From NCBI RefSeq assembly GCF_947488835.1, contig NZ_CANLBK010000001.1, forward strand, positions 806,001 to 870,000: a stretch of 64,000 bases of DNA, read 5' to 3'. Below are positions 1 to 8,124 of the stretch, piece by piece. Under the pieces are notes generated by a model. The model saw nothing but the letters and a program-made list of their open reading frames with translations. It was not told the DNA's origin and made no database searches. The stretch is from an uncultured Marinobacter sp. (GTDB taxonomy: Bacteria > Pseudomonadota > Gammaproteobacteria > Pseudomonadales > Oleiphilaceae). Position 1 is the stretch's first letter. The number at the start of each line of letters is the position of its first letter. A program made the position numbers and the translations under genes.

Positions 1-243
1 ACTGATAGCTTTGTCATCAGCAGGGTCCTGGTTCAAGAACTGGTTGCACGGAAACCCAAGCACCTCAAGCCCCTGCTCCCCAAGCTCCTTGTGCAAAGCC
101 TGCAAGCCTTCAAACTGCGGCGTTAATCCGCATTTACTCGCTGTATTCACGATCAGCAGAACCTGGCCCTGGTATTCAGCCATGGACTTTTCATTACCTT
201 TGATATCTCGAACAGTGAAATCATATATAGAGCTGGTAGACAC
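1..243 (-). CDS. Glutathione peroxidase family protein (3' part cut by window edge)
   Basis: Thiol peroxidase that would reduce hydroperoxides in cytoplasm or periplasm. The visible 81 residues contain the family signature NTASKCGLTPQFEGL with the peroxidatic Cys, followed by LGFPCNQF; both are hallmark glutathione peroxidase (BtuE-type) motifs. The remaining catalytic Gln/Trp/Asn residues largely lie beyond the window edge. The start chosen is GTG at 243, because AGGGAG sits about 6 bases upstream and the protein then begins MSTSSIYDFTVRDIKG, as in the family. No signal peptide is visible. It is divergent from alaA. Bacterial members of this family usually use thioredoxin rather than glutathione, so the donor is not settled by sequence. 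Confidence 0.9.
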   Translation of the reverse strand, partial: MSTSSIYDFTVRDIKGNEKSMAEYQGQVLLIVNTASKCGLTPQFEGLQALHKELGEQGLEVLGFPCNQFLNQDPADDKAIS

Positions 244-317
244 AAATTTCTCCCTGGCAAAATCATGAATACCTGCAAATCCAGGCATTTCTTACGATCA
301 GATATTTATATTGCGCA

Positions 318-328
318 CAACTTAATTG
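318..328. promoter_or_regulatory. Possible OhrR/MarR-like operator upstream of the peroxidase
   Basis: CAACTTAATTG is a near-palindrome (CAA/TTG arms) 75 bases upstream of the peroxidase start. It resembles half of the AT-rich OhrR-type box. No regulator gene is adjacent, so this is a weak suggestion based on sequence resemblance only. Confidence 0.2.
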
Positions 329-425
329 GACACTACCTTGAAAAACCCACCCATGCAACGGTTCTCGAAGCGGAAATAAAGCCAATAATAGTGCTAACCC
401 GCCATAATTCATCACAATTCCCCTG

Positions 426-453
426 TTGCCGTTGGCCTCGCCTCCGCTAGAAT
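426..453 (+). promoter_or_regulatory. Putative sigma-70 promoter for alaA
   Basis: TTGCCG (426-431) and TAGAAT (448-453) are separated by 16 bases and would start transcription near 460, about 56 bases before alaA. Matches are 4/6 and 5/6 to the consensus hexamers. Confidence 0.4.
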
Positions 454-515
454 AGGGGTTTGCCTTTACGGCAGATGCCTGTTTTACGTTTATTGACTGA
501 GGAAGCCCGGGTCTT

Positions 516-1730
516 ATGCAGAACTACTACAAATCCGCCAAGCTGGATAACGTGTGCTATGAAATACGTGGCGTAGTTATGCGGGAAGCGCGCAGACTCG
601 AGGAAGAAGGACACCGGGTACTCAAGCTCAATATTGGTAATCCTGCCTCTTTTGAACTGGACGTTCCCGAAGAGATCCAGCAAGACGTGATTTACAACAT
701 GCAACAGGCTCAGGGTTATGTGGAGTCAAAAGGCCTGTTTTCTGCGCGCAAGGCAGTCATGCACTACTGCCAGCAAAGAGGCATCGACAAGGTCGATATT
801 GACGACATATTTCTGGGTAACGGTGTCAGCGAACTGATTGTGATGACCATGCAAGCCATGCTCAACACCGGCGATGAAGTTCTGATTCCTGCACCGGACT
901 ACCCTTTGTGGACAGCCGCCGTGACACTCTCCAGTGGCAAACCTGTGCACTACCGTTGCGACGAGGAACAGAACTGGTTCCCGGACATCGACGATATCCG
1001 CAAAAAGATAACAAACCGCACCCGTGCAATCGTGCTGATTAACCCGAATAACCCTACTGGCGCGGTATATAGTCAGAAACTGCTGGAGCAAGTTATTGAG
1101 CTTGCCCGCAAGCACAACCTGATCGTGCTCTCAGACGAGATCTACGACAAGATTCTCTATGACGGTACGCAACACGTTTCTACTGCGTCACTGGCAGATG
1201 ATGTGCTCTTCTTTACCTATAACGGGCTTTCCAAGAACTACCGGGCTGCCGGTTACCGCTCAGGCTGGATGATCATAAGCGGCGCCAAACACCTGGCCAA
1301 AGACCTGATTGAAGGCATCGACATGCTTTCCAACATGCGACTGTGCGCCAACGTACCTGCGCAGCTAGCTATACAAACAGCGCTGGGCGGTTATCAATCA
1401 ATCAACGATCTGGTCGCACCCGGGGGCAGACTATACGAGCAGCGGGAAACTGCCTGGCGAATGCTCAATGACATCCCCGGTGTAAGCTGCGTAAAGCCTC
1501 AAGGCGCTCTCTACCTGTTCCCGCGACTGGATCCGAAAATACATCCGGTAGTAAATGATGAAAAGCTGGTTCTGGATCTTCTCCTGCAAGAGAAAATCCT
1601 TCTGGTTCAGGGCTCAGCGTTCAATATTGATGACAAGCAACATCTCCGGGTCGTATTCCTGCCCCGGAAAGACACGCTGGAGGATGCCATGACCAGACTG
1701 GGCAACTTCCTCAGCAAATACAGACAATAA
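516..1730 (+). CDS. alaA: Glutamate-pyruvate aminotransferase AlaA
   Basis: Pyridoxal-phosphate aminotransferase (fold type I, class I/II) that makes alanine from pyruvate using glutamate. The 404 residues match the usual AlaA length of about 405. Visible signatures are LNIGNPASF near the N-terminus, the cofactor-contact motif NPNNPTGAVY, LSDEIYDKILYDG, and the Schiff-base Lys240 in NGLSKNYRAAGYRSGW. It begins MQNYYKSAKLDNVCYEIRG, which matches the family N-terminus. A GAGGAAG lies rather far upstream (about 12 bases). A small gene follows after 26 bases and is probably co-transcribed. AlaA is cytoplasmic; the assignment over other class I enzymes rests on the N-terminal and active-site wording. 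Confidence 0.93.
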   Translation: MQNYYKSAKLDNVCYEIRGVVMREARRLEEEGHRVLKLNIGNPASFELDVPEEIQQDVIYNMQQAQGYVESKGLFSARKAVMHYCQQRGIDKVDIDDIFLGNGVSELIVMTMQAMLNTGDEVLIPAPDYPLWTAAVTLSSGKPVHYRCDEEQNWFPDIDDIRKKITNRTRAIVLINPNNPTGAVYSQKLLEQVIELARKHNLIVLSDEIYDKILYDGTQHVSTASLADDVLFFTYNGLSKNYRAAGYRSGWMIISGAKHLAKDLIEGIDMLSNMRLCANVPAQLAIQTALGGYQSINDLVAPGGRLYEQRETAWRMLNDIPGVSCVKPQGALYLFPRLDPKIHPVVNDEKLVLDLLLQEKILLVQGSAFNIDDKQHLRVVFLPRKDTLEDAMTRLGNFLSKYRQ

Positions 1731-1756
1731 AACGGCAGGCAAAAAAGAAGTGATTT

Positions 1757-2218
1757 ATGGCTGACATCCATATCGAGGAATTCTACAAAGACGCAGCTAT
1801 TGCACTGGTGCAGCTATACAACGCCTTTCCAAGGCGGGTAAATCTGTTTGTGGAAGATATTGCGGGCGCGGACCAGCCGGACGAGTTCGGGCTGCATAGC
1901 AAGCGCCATATGGCGTGCTTTGGCACGTTATTATGGCTGGCAGAAGAAGGTTTTCTTCGCTATGTGGATACTATTCGGCAGGACGCTCTAGATCAGGCGG
2001 TTCTCACCCAGGAAGCCTTCATACGTTTGAGCGCGCCTGCACCCGATACGCTTTTGCAGGAGTTCGGTGATCCTGAAGATTCCGCAGGCGCTCCCCTGCC
2101 ACCGTCTCTAAAAGAAGACCTCTCCAGCCACATTCATCTTGTACGCACCGCGCTGAAAAGCCGTCACTCCTTGCGTATTGGCCATGTCGTTCGAGCAACA
2201 CTTTTTACTGACAAATAA
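1757..2218 (+). CDS. Conserved protein of unknown function downstream of alaA
   Basis: A 153-residue soluble protein that I do not recognise. It starts MADIHIEEFYKDAAIALVQL and has no signal peptide, membrane segment or cysteine-rich motif. The first two thirds look alpha-helical, and there is an acidic, proline-containing stretch near residues 105-118. The GAAGTG just upstream of the ATG is a weak ribosome site. The 26-base gap after alaA suggests co-transcription, and the gene converges with pdxB after another 26 bases. The coding frame is supported by even codon usage and the tight packing. No function is claimed. Confidence 0.75.
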   Translation: MADIHIEEFYKDAAIALVQLYNAFPRRVNLFVEDIAGADQPDEFGLHSKRHMACFGTLLWLAEEGFLRYVDTIRQDALDQAVLTQEAFIRLSAPAPDTLLQEFGDPEDSAGAPLPPSLKEDLSSHIHLVRTALKSRHSLRIGHVVRATLFTDK

Positions 2219-2244
2219 AGCTATTGGGCCTGACAGGGGGCAAA

Positions 2245-3396
2245 TCAGATTTTCAACTTGAACCCGATCGCACGAAAACTGTCCTGAAGGGATTTACTGG
2301 TGCCTTTGAGCTGCACTTTCAGGCTGGAGCACTCCCTTCGTATGGGATAGTCCTTCCGCATGCGGTCAAACGCGGCACCGCGCTCTTCGCTGGTTGGAAG
2401 CCCCATGATATGGCGCAGGCGCGCATCGTCCTGCCTCGGGTCGTAGCAGGCCCGCAGCGCTACGCGAATGGCTGCTTGCTCATCGGCTGCACTTGTAAAT
2501 GACACCTTGCTGAGCGCAGGTTCAGGCAGGAACTGGCCCGCTTGCTTGCGCGCCGGCAGCCCCAGAAACCGGCTAACCGCCTGGTAGATCATCCCGGTGC
2601 CCTGAACTTTACCCTCAAGGCTGTAGCCGGCAATGTGAGGGGTCGCCAGCCAGGTCTTTCCTACAAGCTCCTGGCTAACTCTAGGCTCTTCCTCCCAAAC
2701 GTCAAGCGCTACCAGTGGCGCATTAGCCTGGCTCAGGCGCTCATGCAGTGCAGCGCCATCAATTACTTCACCGCGCCCGGTATTGATCAGCAACTGCTCG
2801 GAAGTCAGCGAATCCAGCTCACGCTTGCCGATCAAATGCAGGGTGGGGTGAGCAGAGTCTCGGGTTAATGGTGTATGGAGAGTAACCACATCGCACGCAA
2901 GCACTTCATCCAGGCTCACGAAGGCAAGGTCTCCTTCGCGCTCTGCTCTGGGTGGATCGCAAAGCTTCACACTGAAGCCCAGGCGATCCAGCTTTTCCGC
3001 AAGCTCACTGCCTACATTGCCGGCGCCAACAATCCCAACTGTGAGTTGCGACCAATCATTCAGCACCTTGCGCTCTGCATACAGAGACAAAACACTCAAC
3101 ACATATTCAACGACACTGTTAGCGTTACAGCCAGGTGCAGCTGAAAAACGGATGCGATTTTCTTCCAGCCAACTCAGGTCAATATGATCGGTTCCAATTG
3201 TGGCCGTTCCGACAAAGCGAACCGAACTGCCTTCGAGCAATTCACGGTTAACGCGGGTAACCGACCGAACCAGCAATATGTCTGCATCGCGAACATCGCT
3301 GGCACTCATCGTTCGGCCGGAGACACGCCGAATCTCACCTATGTCACCGAAAAACGCCTCCAACTGCGGAATGTTTTCATCTGCGACGATCAACAT
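2245..3396 (-). CDS. pdxB: Erythronate-4-phosphate dehydrogenase
   Basis: NAD-dependent oxidation of 4-phosphoerythronate, the second step of the DXP-dependent pyridoxal 5'-phosphate pathway. The 383 residues match PdxB (about 380). It belongs to the D-isomer 2-hydroxyacid dehydrogenase fold: N-terminal catalytic part MLIVADENIPQLEAFF with GTATIGTDHID, the Rossmann motif GIVGAGNVGSELAEKL around residues 121-136, INTGRGEVIDG, and the catalytic-His stretch TPHIAGYSLEGK. The C-terminal PdxB-specific dimerisation domain (from about residue 290) separates it from SerA. It is the last gene of the row epmC-rhlB-pdxB, 17 bases after rhlB. PLP made here would serve AlaA next door, but that is a general link only. 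Confidence 0.95.
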   Translation of the reverse strand: MLIVADENIPQLEAFFGDIGEIRRVSGRTMSASDVRDADILLVRSVTRVNRELLEGSSVRFVGTATIGTDHIDLSWLEENRIRFSAAPGCNANSVVEYVLSVLSLYAERKVLNDWSQLTVGIVGAGNVGSELAEKLDRLGFSVKLCDPPRAEREGDLAFVSLDEVLACDVVTLHTPLTRDSAHPTLHLIGKRELDSLTSEQLLINTGRGEVIDGAALHERLSQANAPLVALDVWEEEPRVSQELVGKTWLATPHIAGYSLEGKVQGTGMIYQAVSRFLGLPARKQAGQFLPEPALSKVSFTSAADEQAAIRVALRACYDPRQDDARLRHIMGLPTSEERGAAFDRMRKDYPIRRECSSLKVQLKGTSKSLQDSFRAIGFKLKI

Positions 3397-3413
3397 AATA
3401 AGCTCATGCCGCC

Positions 3414-4703
3414 TCAGTTTCTGCGGGGGCGGGGGCCGCCACGACCACCTGGCCCGCGTCCGCCCTGTCCTTGCGACGGCCTGCGGCCACGCTTACGGGT
3501 AATGGGCGGATTATCCATTTCAGCCATCAACTCTTCTTCCGGAACGGTTGTTTTGAGCTTTTGACCGATGTACTTCTCAATGGCCGGAAGACCAAATGAG
3601 TCGTCCTCTCCTGCAAAACTGACCGACACACCGGTCTTTCCTGCCCTGCCAGTGCGCCCAATGCGATGCACGTAATCTTCAGCGCTGTCAGGCAGGTTGT
3701 AATTGAACACATGGGTAACGCCATCCACATGGATGCCGCGCCCGGCAACATCCGTAGCCACTAGCACCTGAATGCTTCCGGCCTTGAACTGTTCCAGAGT
3801 TTTCAGACGCTTGGCCTGGGCAATCTCTCCAGACATAAGAGCAACTTTAACGCCCTGGTTGCGCAAATCCTCTTCGAGGTCCCGGCACTGGTCACGTCGA
3901 TTGGCAAACACCAAAGCCTTTTCAACCTCAGGACGCTTGAGATAGTTCACCAACACCGGCAGTTTTTCGTCATCACCAACCATGTAAACCGTCTGTTCGA
4001 CCCGCTCGGCAGTTTTCTGCTCCGGTTCGATCTCCACAAACTCGGCATTATTGGTCCACATAGACGCCAGGTTCAGAACGTCCTGATTGAAAGTGGCGCT
4101 GAACAGCAGTGTTTGACGTTCATCTTTAGGAGTGCACTTGCGGATAATGCGCTTTACATCAGGAATGAATCCCATGTCGAGCATTCGGTCTGCCTCATCC
4201 AGAATGAGGATATCGAGCTGATCAAGGAATACGTCCTGAGAGCCAAGGAAGTCAATCAGGCGACCCGGGGTGGCCACAAGAATATCAACAATACCGTTGT
4301 GCAGCTGTTCACGCTGTTTGTCATAATGCATCCCGCCCACTACGGTAACGACGTTGTGGCCCGTGTGTTTGCACAACGCTTCTGCATCCTTGGCAATCTG
4401 CATGGCCAGTTCGCGCGTAGGCGCCAGCGCCAGAACCCGAGGCTCAGATGCAAAGCGATCGCCCTCTGGTATTGGCGTTTCGAGCAGGCTCTGAATGGCG
4501 GTAATCAGAAACGCCGCTGTTTTCCCGGTTCCTGTTTGCGCCTGGCCTATCAAGTCCTGGCACGCCAGTGTCCAGGGCAGAGTTTCCGCCTGAATCGGCG
4601 TGCAGTATTCGAAACCAATGGCGGCAATGGCGTCCAGCAGGCGTTTGTCCAGATTCAGATCGCTGAATCTCAGATCGCCGGTGTGCTTTGAATCAGATGT
4701 CAT
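3414..4703 (-). CDS. rhlB: DEAD-box ATP-dependent RNA helicase RhlB
   Basis: ATP-dependent RNA unwinding, in the RhlB group that partners with RNase E in the degradosome. The 429 residues carry all helicase motifs: Q motif near FEYCTPIQ (31-38), Walker A AQTGTGKT (55-62), PTRELA, TPGRL, DEAD (169-172), SAT (202-204), VATDVAGRGIH and HRIGRTGRAGKTG. The C-terminal tail from about residue 400 is basic and Gly/Arg-rich (RGRRPSQGQGGRGPGGRGG), as in RhlB proteins, and probably binds RNA. It sits 6 bases after epmC and 17 bases before pdxB, in one operon. RhlB is the best choice among DEAD-box paralogues from N-terminus, length and tail. Confidence 0.9.
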   Translation of the reverse strand: MTSDSKHTGDLRFSDLNLDKRLLDAIAAIGFEYCTPIQAETLPWTLACQDLIGQAQTGTGKTAAFLITAIQSLLETPIPEGDRFASEPRVLALAPTRELAMQIAKDAEALCKHTGHNVVTVVGGMHYDKQREQLHNGIVDILVATPGRLIDFLGSQDVFLDQLDILILDEADRMLDMGFIPDVKRIIRKCTPKDERQTLLFSATFNQDVLNLASMWTNNAEFVEIEPEQKTAERVEQTVYMVGDDEKLPVLVNYLKRPEVEKALVFANRRDQCRDLEEDLRNQGVKVALMSGEIAQAKRLKTLEQFKAGSIQVLVATDVAGRGIHVDGVTHVFNYNLPDSAEDYVHRIGRTGRAGKTGVSVSFAGEDDSFGLPAIEKYIGQKLKTTVPEEELMAEMDNPPITRKRGRRPSQGQGGRGPGGRGGPRPRRN

Positions 4704-4709
4704 GGAGTC

Positions 4710-5291
4710 TCAGTTTGCCTCATAATGTTCTTTTGCAGAATAGAGCGGAACCACGCGCCGGACATCATCACGCCAGGCTGTACTGAAGTTATCGTCGGTT
4801 CCATAAAACGATTTCAACGTATCAAAAAAGGACTGTGCCCGCCGCGGCAGACCAGTCGTCAAATAATTTTCGGCCTGGTCAAGCACTCTGGACCGGAAGC
4901 GGCATTCGTCAGACGCCCCCCCACCAGACAGGTTATCCACACTGATATGAAAATTCGAGCCGGCAGCCACTGAAAACAACCACTCGATAGCCTGTGGTTT
5001 GACCTCAACCTGTTCGAATGCCCGCTGTTGTGCAGGTGTCCGGCCGTCCGGGCAATACCAGTAACCATAGTCGTGAAGTGTGCGCCGGTGCTCACCTGCG
5101 ACGCACCAGTGACTTATTTCGTGCAGAGCACTGGCATAATATCCATGAGCAAAAACAATCTGCGCAAGCTCACTGGTGCCACCAGCAGGCAGGTATTCAG
5201 GTTCTTTGTCGCCTCTGACCAGAATAGTCCGGAATGCCTCCTGGAACAGGTCATTAAACAACATGATAAGATCGTTTGGGCTGTGATTCAT
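4710..5291 (-). CDS. epmC: Elongation factor P hydroxylase EpmC (YfcM family)
   Basis: Enzyme of the EpmC/YfcM family, which hydroxylates the beta-lysylated lysine of elongation factor P. With the start at 5291 (MNHSPNDLIMLFNDLFQEAF) the protein has 193 residues, close to the family's roughly 180. The frame is open upstream to 5360 but would then run into the dsbD leader. The metal-ligand-like HxxxH lies in ALHEISHWCVAG (His57, His61), followed by DYGYWYCPDGRT and FEQVEVKPQAIEWL, which are typical family stretches. No strong Shine-Dalgarno is visible. It is divergent from dsbD and first in a row with rhlB and pdxB. EpmA and EpmB are not in this window. Confidence 0.9.
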   Translation of the reverse strand: MNHSPNDLIMLFNDLFQEAFRTILVRGDKEPEYLPAGGTSELAQIVFAHGYYASALHEISHWCVAGEHRRTLHDYGYWYCPDGRTPAQQRAFEQVEVKPQAIEWLFSVAAGSNFHISVDNLSGGGASDECRFRSRVLDQAENYLTTGLPRRAQSFFDTLKSFYGTDDNFSTAWRDDVRRVVPLYSAKEHYEAN

Positions 5292-5451
5292 TGGGAAGCT
5301 ATTGTGCGACTTTAACGCGCCCAATGCCAGAGGGAACTTTCTTGCGGACCCTATGTCCATTCACTCGCAAAATACTACCGGGGCGCAGGCACCTTATTGT
5401 ATCGCCAGCTCTCTTGTACGCCATGACACTCACCGGGAAACTGCTTACTCC

Positions 5452-7347
5452 ATGACAGCATTATCTACCACTTCCGGCAACGCGCGCCGCTTCCTCTCTC
5501 CAGCCAGCTTGCTGTTCGTATTCGCCCTGCTGTTTACAGCTACAACTACGTCCTGGGCATTTGGCGGCGGCAACTCCCTGTTTGGCGGCCAGAGCAACCA
5601 GTTTCTTCCAGTAGATGAAGCCCTTCCCTTCAGCCACTCCATAGAAGGTGACGCAGTGCTGCTGCTCTGGGACATCACACCCGGGCACTATCTCTACAAG
5701 GATCGCGTCAGCATCAAAGCGCTGGGTGAAGGTGTCAGTGCGGGCGCCCCGCAGTATTCCAGCCCCGGCACAGAAACAGAAGACGAGTTTTTCGGGAAGA
5801 CCACTGTTTTCTTTGATCCCGTTGAAGCCCGGGTGCACGTCACCCTGCCAGACAATGTCCGGGAAGCCCGCTTTGAGGTAACTTATCAGGGCTGTGCAGA
5901 GGCAGGATTATGCTATCCACCCCAGACCCGCGAAGTGCTCTTTTATCAAAGCCGCGACGCTGCCGAAGCGCAAGGGGCCACTGGCTCAACAGCGCCTACA
6001 AAAACCAAAACGGACACCAGCTCGGCAACCGGGCTTGCGGGCTTTCTCTCGGAGCAGTCGACACTGGTTATAGCTGGCGTATTTCTACTACTCGGCCTGG
6101 GACTAACCTTTACCCCTTGCGTACTGCCAATGGTTCCGATCATTTCTTCACTGGTGTCCGGACAAAACACCCGCACGACTGGCCAGGCAATTCTGCTTGC
6201 CAGCAGCTACGTGCTGGGCATGGCGCTAACCTATGCTGGCGCCGGAGTGCTTACAGGGTTGCTGGGTGCCAGCTTCAATCTGCAGGCACAGCTCCAGTCG
6301 CCCTGGGTGCTCGGTGTGTTTGCCGTGATGTTTGTGGTTTTTGCGCTGTCGATGTTTGATCTGTTTGAAATTCAACTGCCGCGCGCCATCCGCGATTCGT
6401 TAAACAATGCCAGCCAACGCCTCACAGGTGGTCGAGTGATCAGCATTTTCGGCATAGGCGCGCTCTCTGCTCTTATTGTATCGCCCTGCGTGTCTGCGCC
6501 CCTTGCGGGCAGCCTCCTTTACATCTCCACAACACAGGATGCAGTAATCGGTGGCATTGCTCTTTTTGCTCTAGGGTTGGGCATGGGGATCCCACTCATC
6601 CTGGTAGCGGTTGGCGGGCGCAAGCTACTGCCGAGCACCGGGCACTGGATGACCACCGTCAAACACTTCTATGGCGTGATGCTCATTGCCGTCGCGATCT
6701 GGTTGATTGAGCGCCTGGTTCCAGGGTGGGTTGGGCTCACTTTATGGGGCATATTGATTGCTATCACCGGCGTACAGCTGGGGGCTTTCGACGCGGCAAA
6801 GGCTGGCTGGGAGCGGACACGAAAAGGTCTGGGGCTGATCTTTTTCGCTTATGGCTTAGCATTGCTGGCCGGCGCCATTGCCGGTGCCAATAACCCCCTT
6901 GCACCACTGGACCCGTTCATCGCCAAAGCGTCTTTCAGCGGGAACCCGGGTGACACAGCTGGTAACGACAGTAGCCATGCCGGCTTTACCCGGGTAGAAG
7001 CGCCCGCCGATATTGAAGCGATGCTCCTGCAAGCCCAACAGGAAGGTCGCCCGGTAATGCTGGATTTCTACGCCGACTGGTGCATTTCATGCAAAGTAAT
7101 GGAGCGCAACGTATTTAGCGACGGGGCTGTCATTAACTCGCTCAAGCCTTTTACGCTGCTACAAATTGACATGACGGACAACACACCCGCTCAACAGGCC
7201 ATGCTGGACGAACTAGGGCTGTTCGGGCCACCGGCGATACTGTTTTACGATAGCACCGGCGGTGAAATGAAACCACAGAGAGTGCTGGGTGAAATGAACC
7301 GCAGCCAGTTCCTCGATCACCTCAATGGACTGACGCCCTCTATTTGA
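5452..7347 (+). CDS. dsbD: Thiol:disulfide interchange protein DsbD
   Basis: Inner-membrane reductase that carries electrons from cytoplasmic thioredoxin to periplasmic thiol proteins (DsbC, CcmG-like proteins). The start at 5452 gives 631 residues and a clean signal peptide (about 1-36, cleaved after TTSWA); the frame is open further upstream to 5302. Three modules are visible: an N-terminal Ig-like domain with Cys148 and Cys154 in CAEAGLC; an eight-helix membrane part with Cys223 (FTPCVLPMVP) and Cys346 (SPCVSAPLAG); and a C-terminal thioredoxin domain with Cys544/Cys547 in YADWCISCKVME. All six redox cysteines are present. DsbD would feed cytochrome c maturation, which matters for the many heme proteins in this window. 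Confidence 0.95.
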   Translation: MTALSTTSGNARRFLSPASLLFVFALLFTATTTSWAFGGGNSLFGGQSNQFLPVDEALPFSHSIEGDAVLLLWDITPGHYLYKDRVSIKALGEGVSAGAPQYSSPGTETEDEFFGKTTVFFDPVEARVHVTLPDNVREARFEVTYQGCAEAGLCYPPQTREVLFYQSRDAAEAQGATGSTAPTKTKTDTSSATGLAGFLSEQSTLVIAGVFLLLGLGLTFTPCVLPMVPIISSLVSGQNTRTTGQAILLASSYVLGMALTYAGAGVLTGLLGASFNLQAQLQSPWVLGVFAVMFVVFALSMFDLFEIQLPRAIRDSLNNASQRLTGGRVISIFGIGALSALIVSPCVSAPLAGSLLYISTTQDAVIGGIALFALGLGMGIPLILVAVGGRKLLPSTGHWMTTVKHFYGVMLIAVAIWLIERLVPGWVGLTLWGILIAITGVQLGAFDAAKAGWERTRKGLGLIFFAYGLALLAGAIAGANNPLAPLDPFIAKASFSGNPGDTAGNDSSHAGFTRVEAPADIEAMLLQAQQEGRPVMLDFYADWCISCKVMERNVFSDGAVINSLKPFTLLQIDMTDNTPAQQAMLDELGLFGPPAILFYDSTGGEMKPQRVLGEMNRSQFLDHLNGLTPSI

Positions 7348-7383
7348 CCACTCAAGCATCACAGCAGGATGACGTTACGGGCA

Positions 7384-7623
7384 TTATTCGCCCCGGCGAA
7401 TGAAGTAAACAAACAGGTCGTCCTGCTCTGTATGACTGATCAGCTCATGTCCTAAAAACTGACAAAACCGCGGTATATCACGGGTCGTTGAAGGGTCTGT
7501 TGCGATCACCCGCAAAACCTTTCCAGGTTCAACATTATTGATGCCAGTGTGAAGCATCATCACTGGTTCAGGACAAAACAGGCCGCTGGCATCCAGTTCG
7601 GCATCAAAATCGGTAGCACTCAC
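7384..7623 (-). CDS. tusA: TusA-family sulfur carrier protein
   Basis: Small cytoplasmic sulfur carrier (SirA/TusA/YeeD fold) that passes persulfide sulfur, for example toward tRNA 2-thiouridine. The 79 residues begin with the family pattern LDASGLFCPEPVM; Cys17 is the sulfur-carrying residue in CPEP. The rest (VLRVIATDPSTTRDIPRFCQFLGHELI) matches the beta-alpha-beta-alpha-beta2 domain throughout. It is divergent from the ABM monooxygenase and convergent with dsbD after 36 bases. The other tus genes are not nearby, so the exact pathway is inferred from the family. Confidence 0.9.
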   Translation of the reverse strand: MSATDFDAELDASGLFCPEPVMMLHTGINNVEPGKVLRVIATDPSTTRDIPRFCQFLGHELISHTEQDDLFVYFIRRGE

Positions 7624-7707
7624 AAAATGTCTCCATCTGGATGATCTGATTTTTCAGAAATACGTGCTAAATTACTGTTTATACCATTAAAACATCTGGA
7701 GGTTTGC

Positions 7708-7998
7708 ATGATCCGGGTTCTGATCGAACGCCATATTGCTGAGTCACTTGAAACTGCCTATGAGGAGCGCTCCCGCAAAGTTCTGCAGCGTGCTGTGGCA
7801 GCACCGGGGTTTATTTCCGGGGAAACACTGGTCGATAAAAACGATCCCAACCACCGTATTACCCTTGCAAACTGGCGCTCTGAAGCGGACTGGAACCGCT
7901 GGTATCTTTCAGACGACCGCCGCAACCTGATGGCAGAACTAGTGCCAATGATGGACAAAGATGAAGCTATAACGGTACTTGCACAGAGCGGCGTTTAA
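7708..7998 (+). CDS. Antibiotic biosynthesis monooxygenase (ABM) domain protein
   Basis: A 96-residue single-domain protein of the dimeric alpha+beta barrel, ABM type. Visible family features are MIRVLIERHIAESLETAYEE, VAAPGFISGETLVD and ITLANWRSEADWNRWYLSDDRR. The start is well supported by CTGGAGG seven bases upstream of ATG. Members act as cofactor-free oxygenases or heme/quinone-handling proteins, but many have no known role, so none is assigned. It is transcribed away from tusA, and the 84-base gap holds both promoters. The next gene, a diguanylate cyclase, is 126 bases downstream and probably separate. Confidence 0.8.
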   Translation: MIRVLIERHIAESLETAYEERSRKVLQRAVAAPGFISGETLVDKNDPNHRITLANWRSEADWNRWYLSDDRRNLMAELVPMMDKDEAITVLAQSGV

Positions 7999-8124
7999 TC
8001 CGTTCAGGCGAAGCCTGTGACGGCTTGCAGAATTTCAAACTGTTTTACAACACTGATTCTGCATTTTCGCTACACTTCCGAGTTCCAAGGCTCTGCCCCA
8101 AGCCAAGGCTCTCGGGAAATGCTG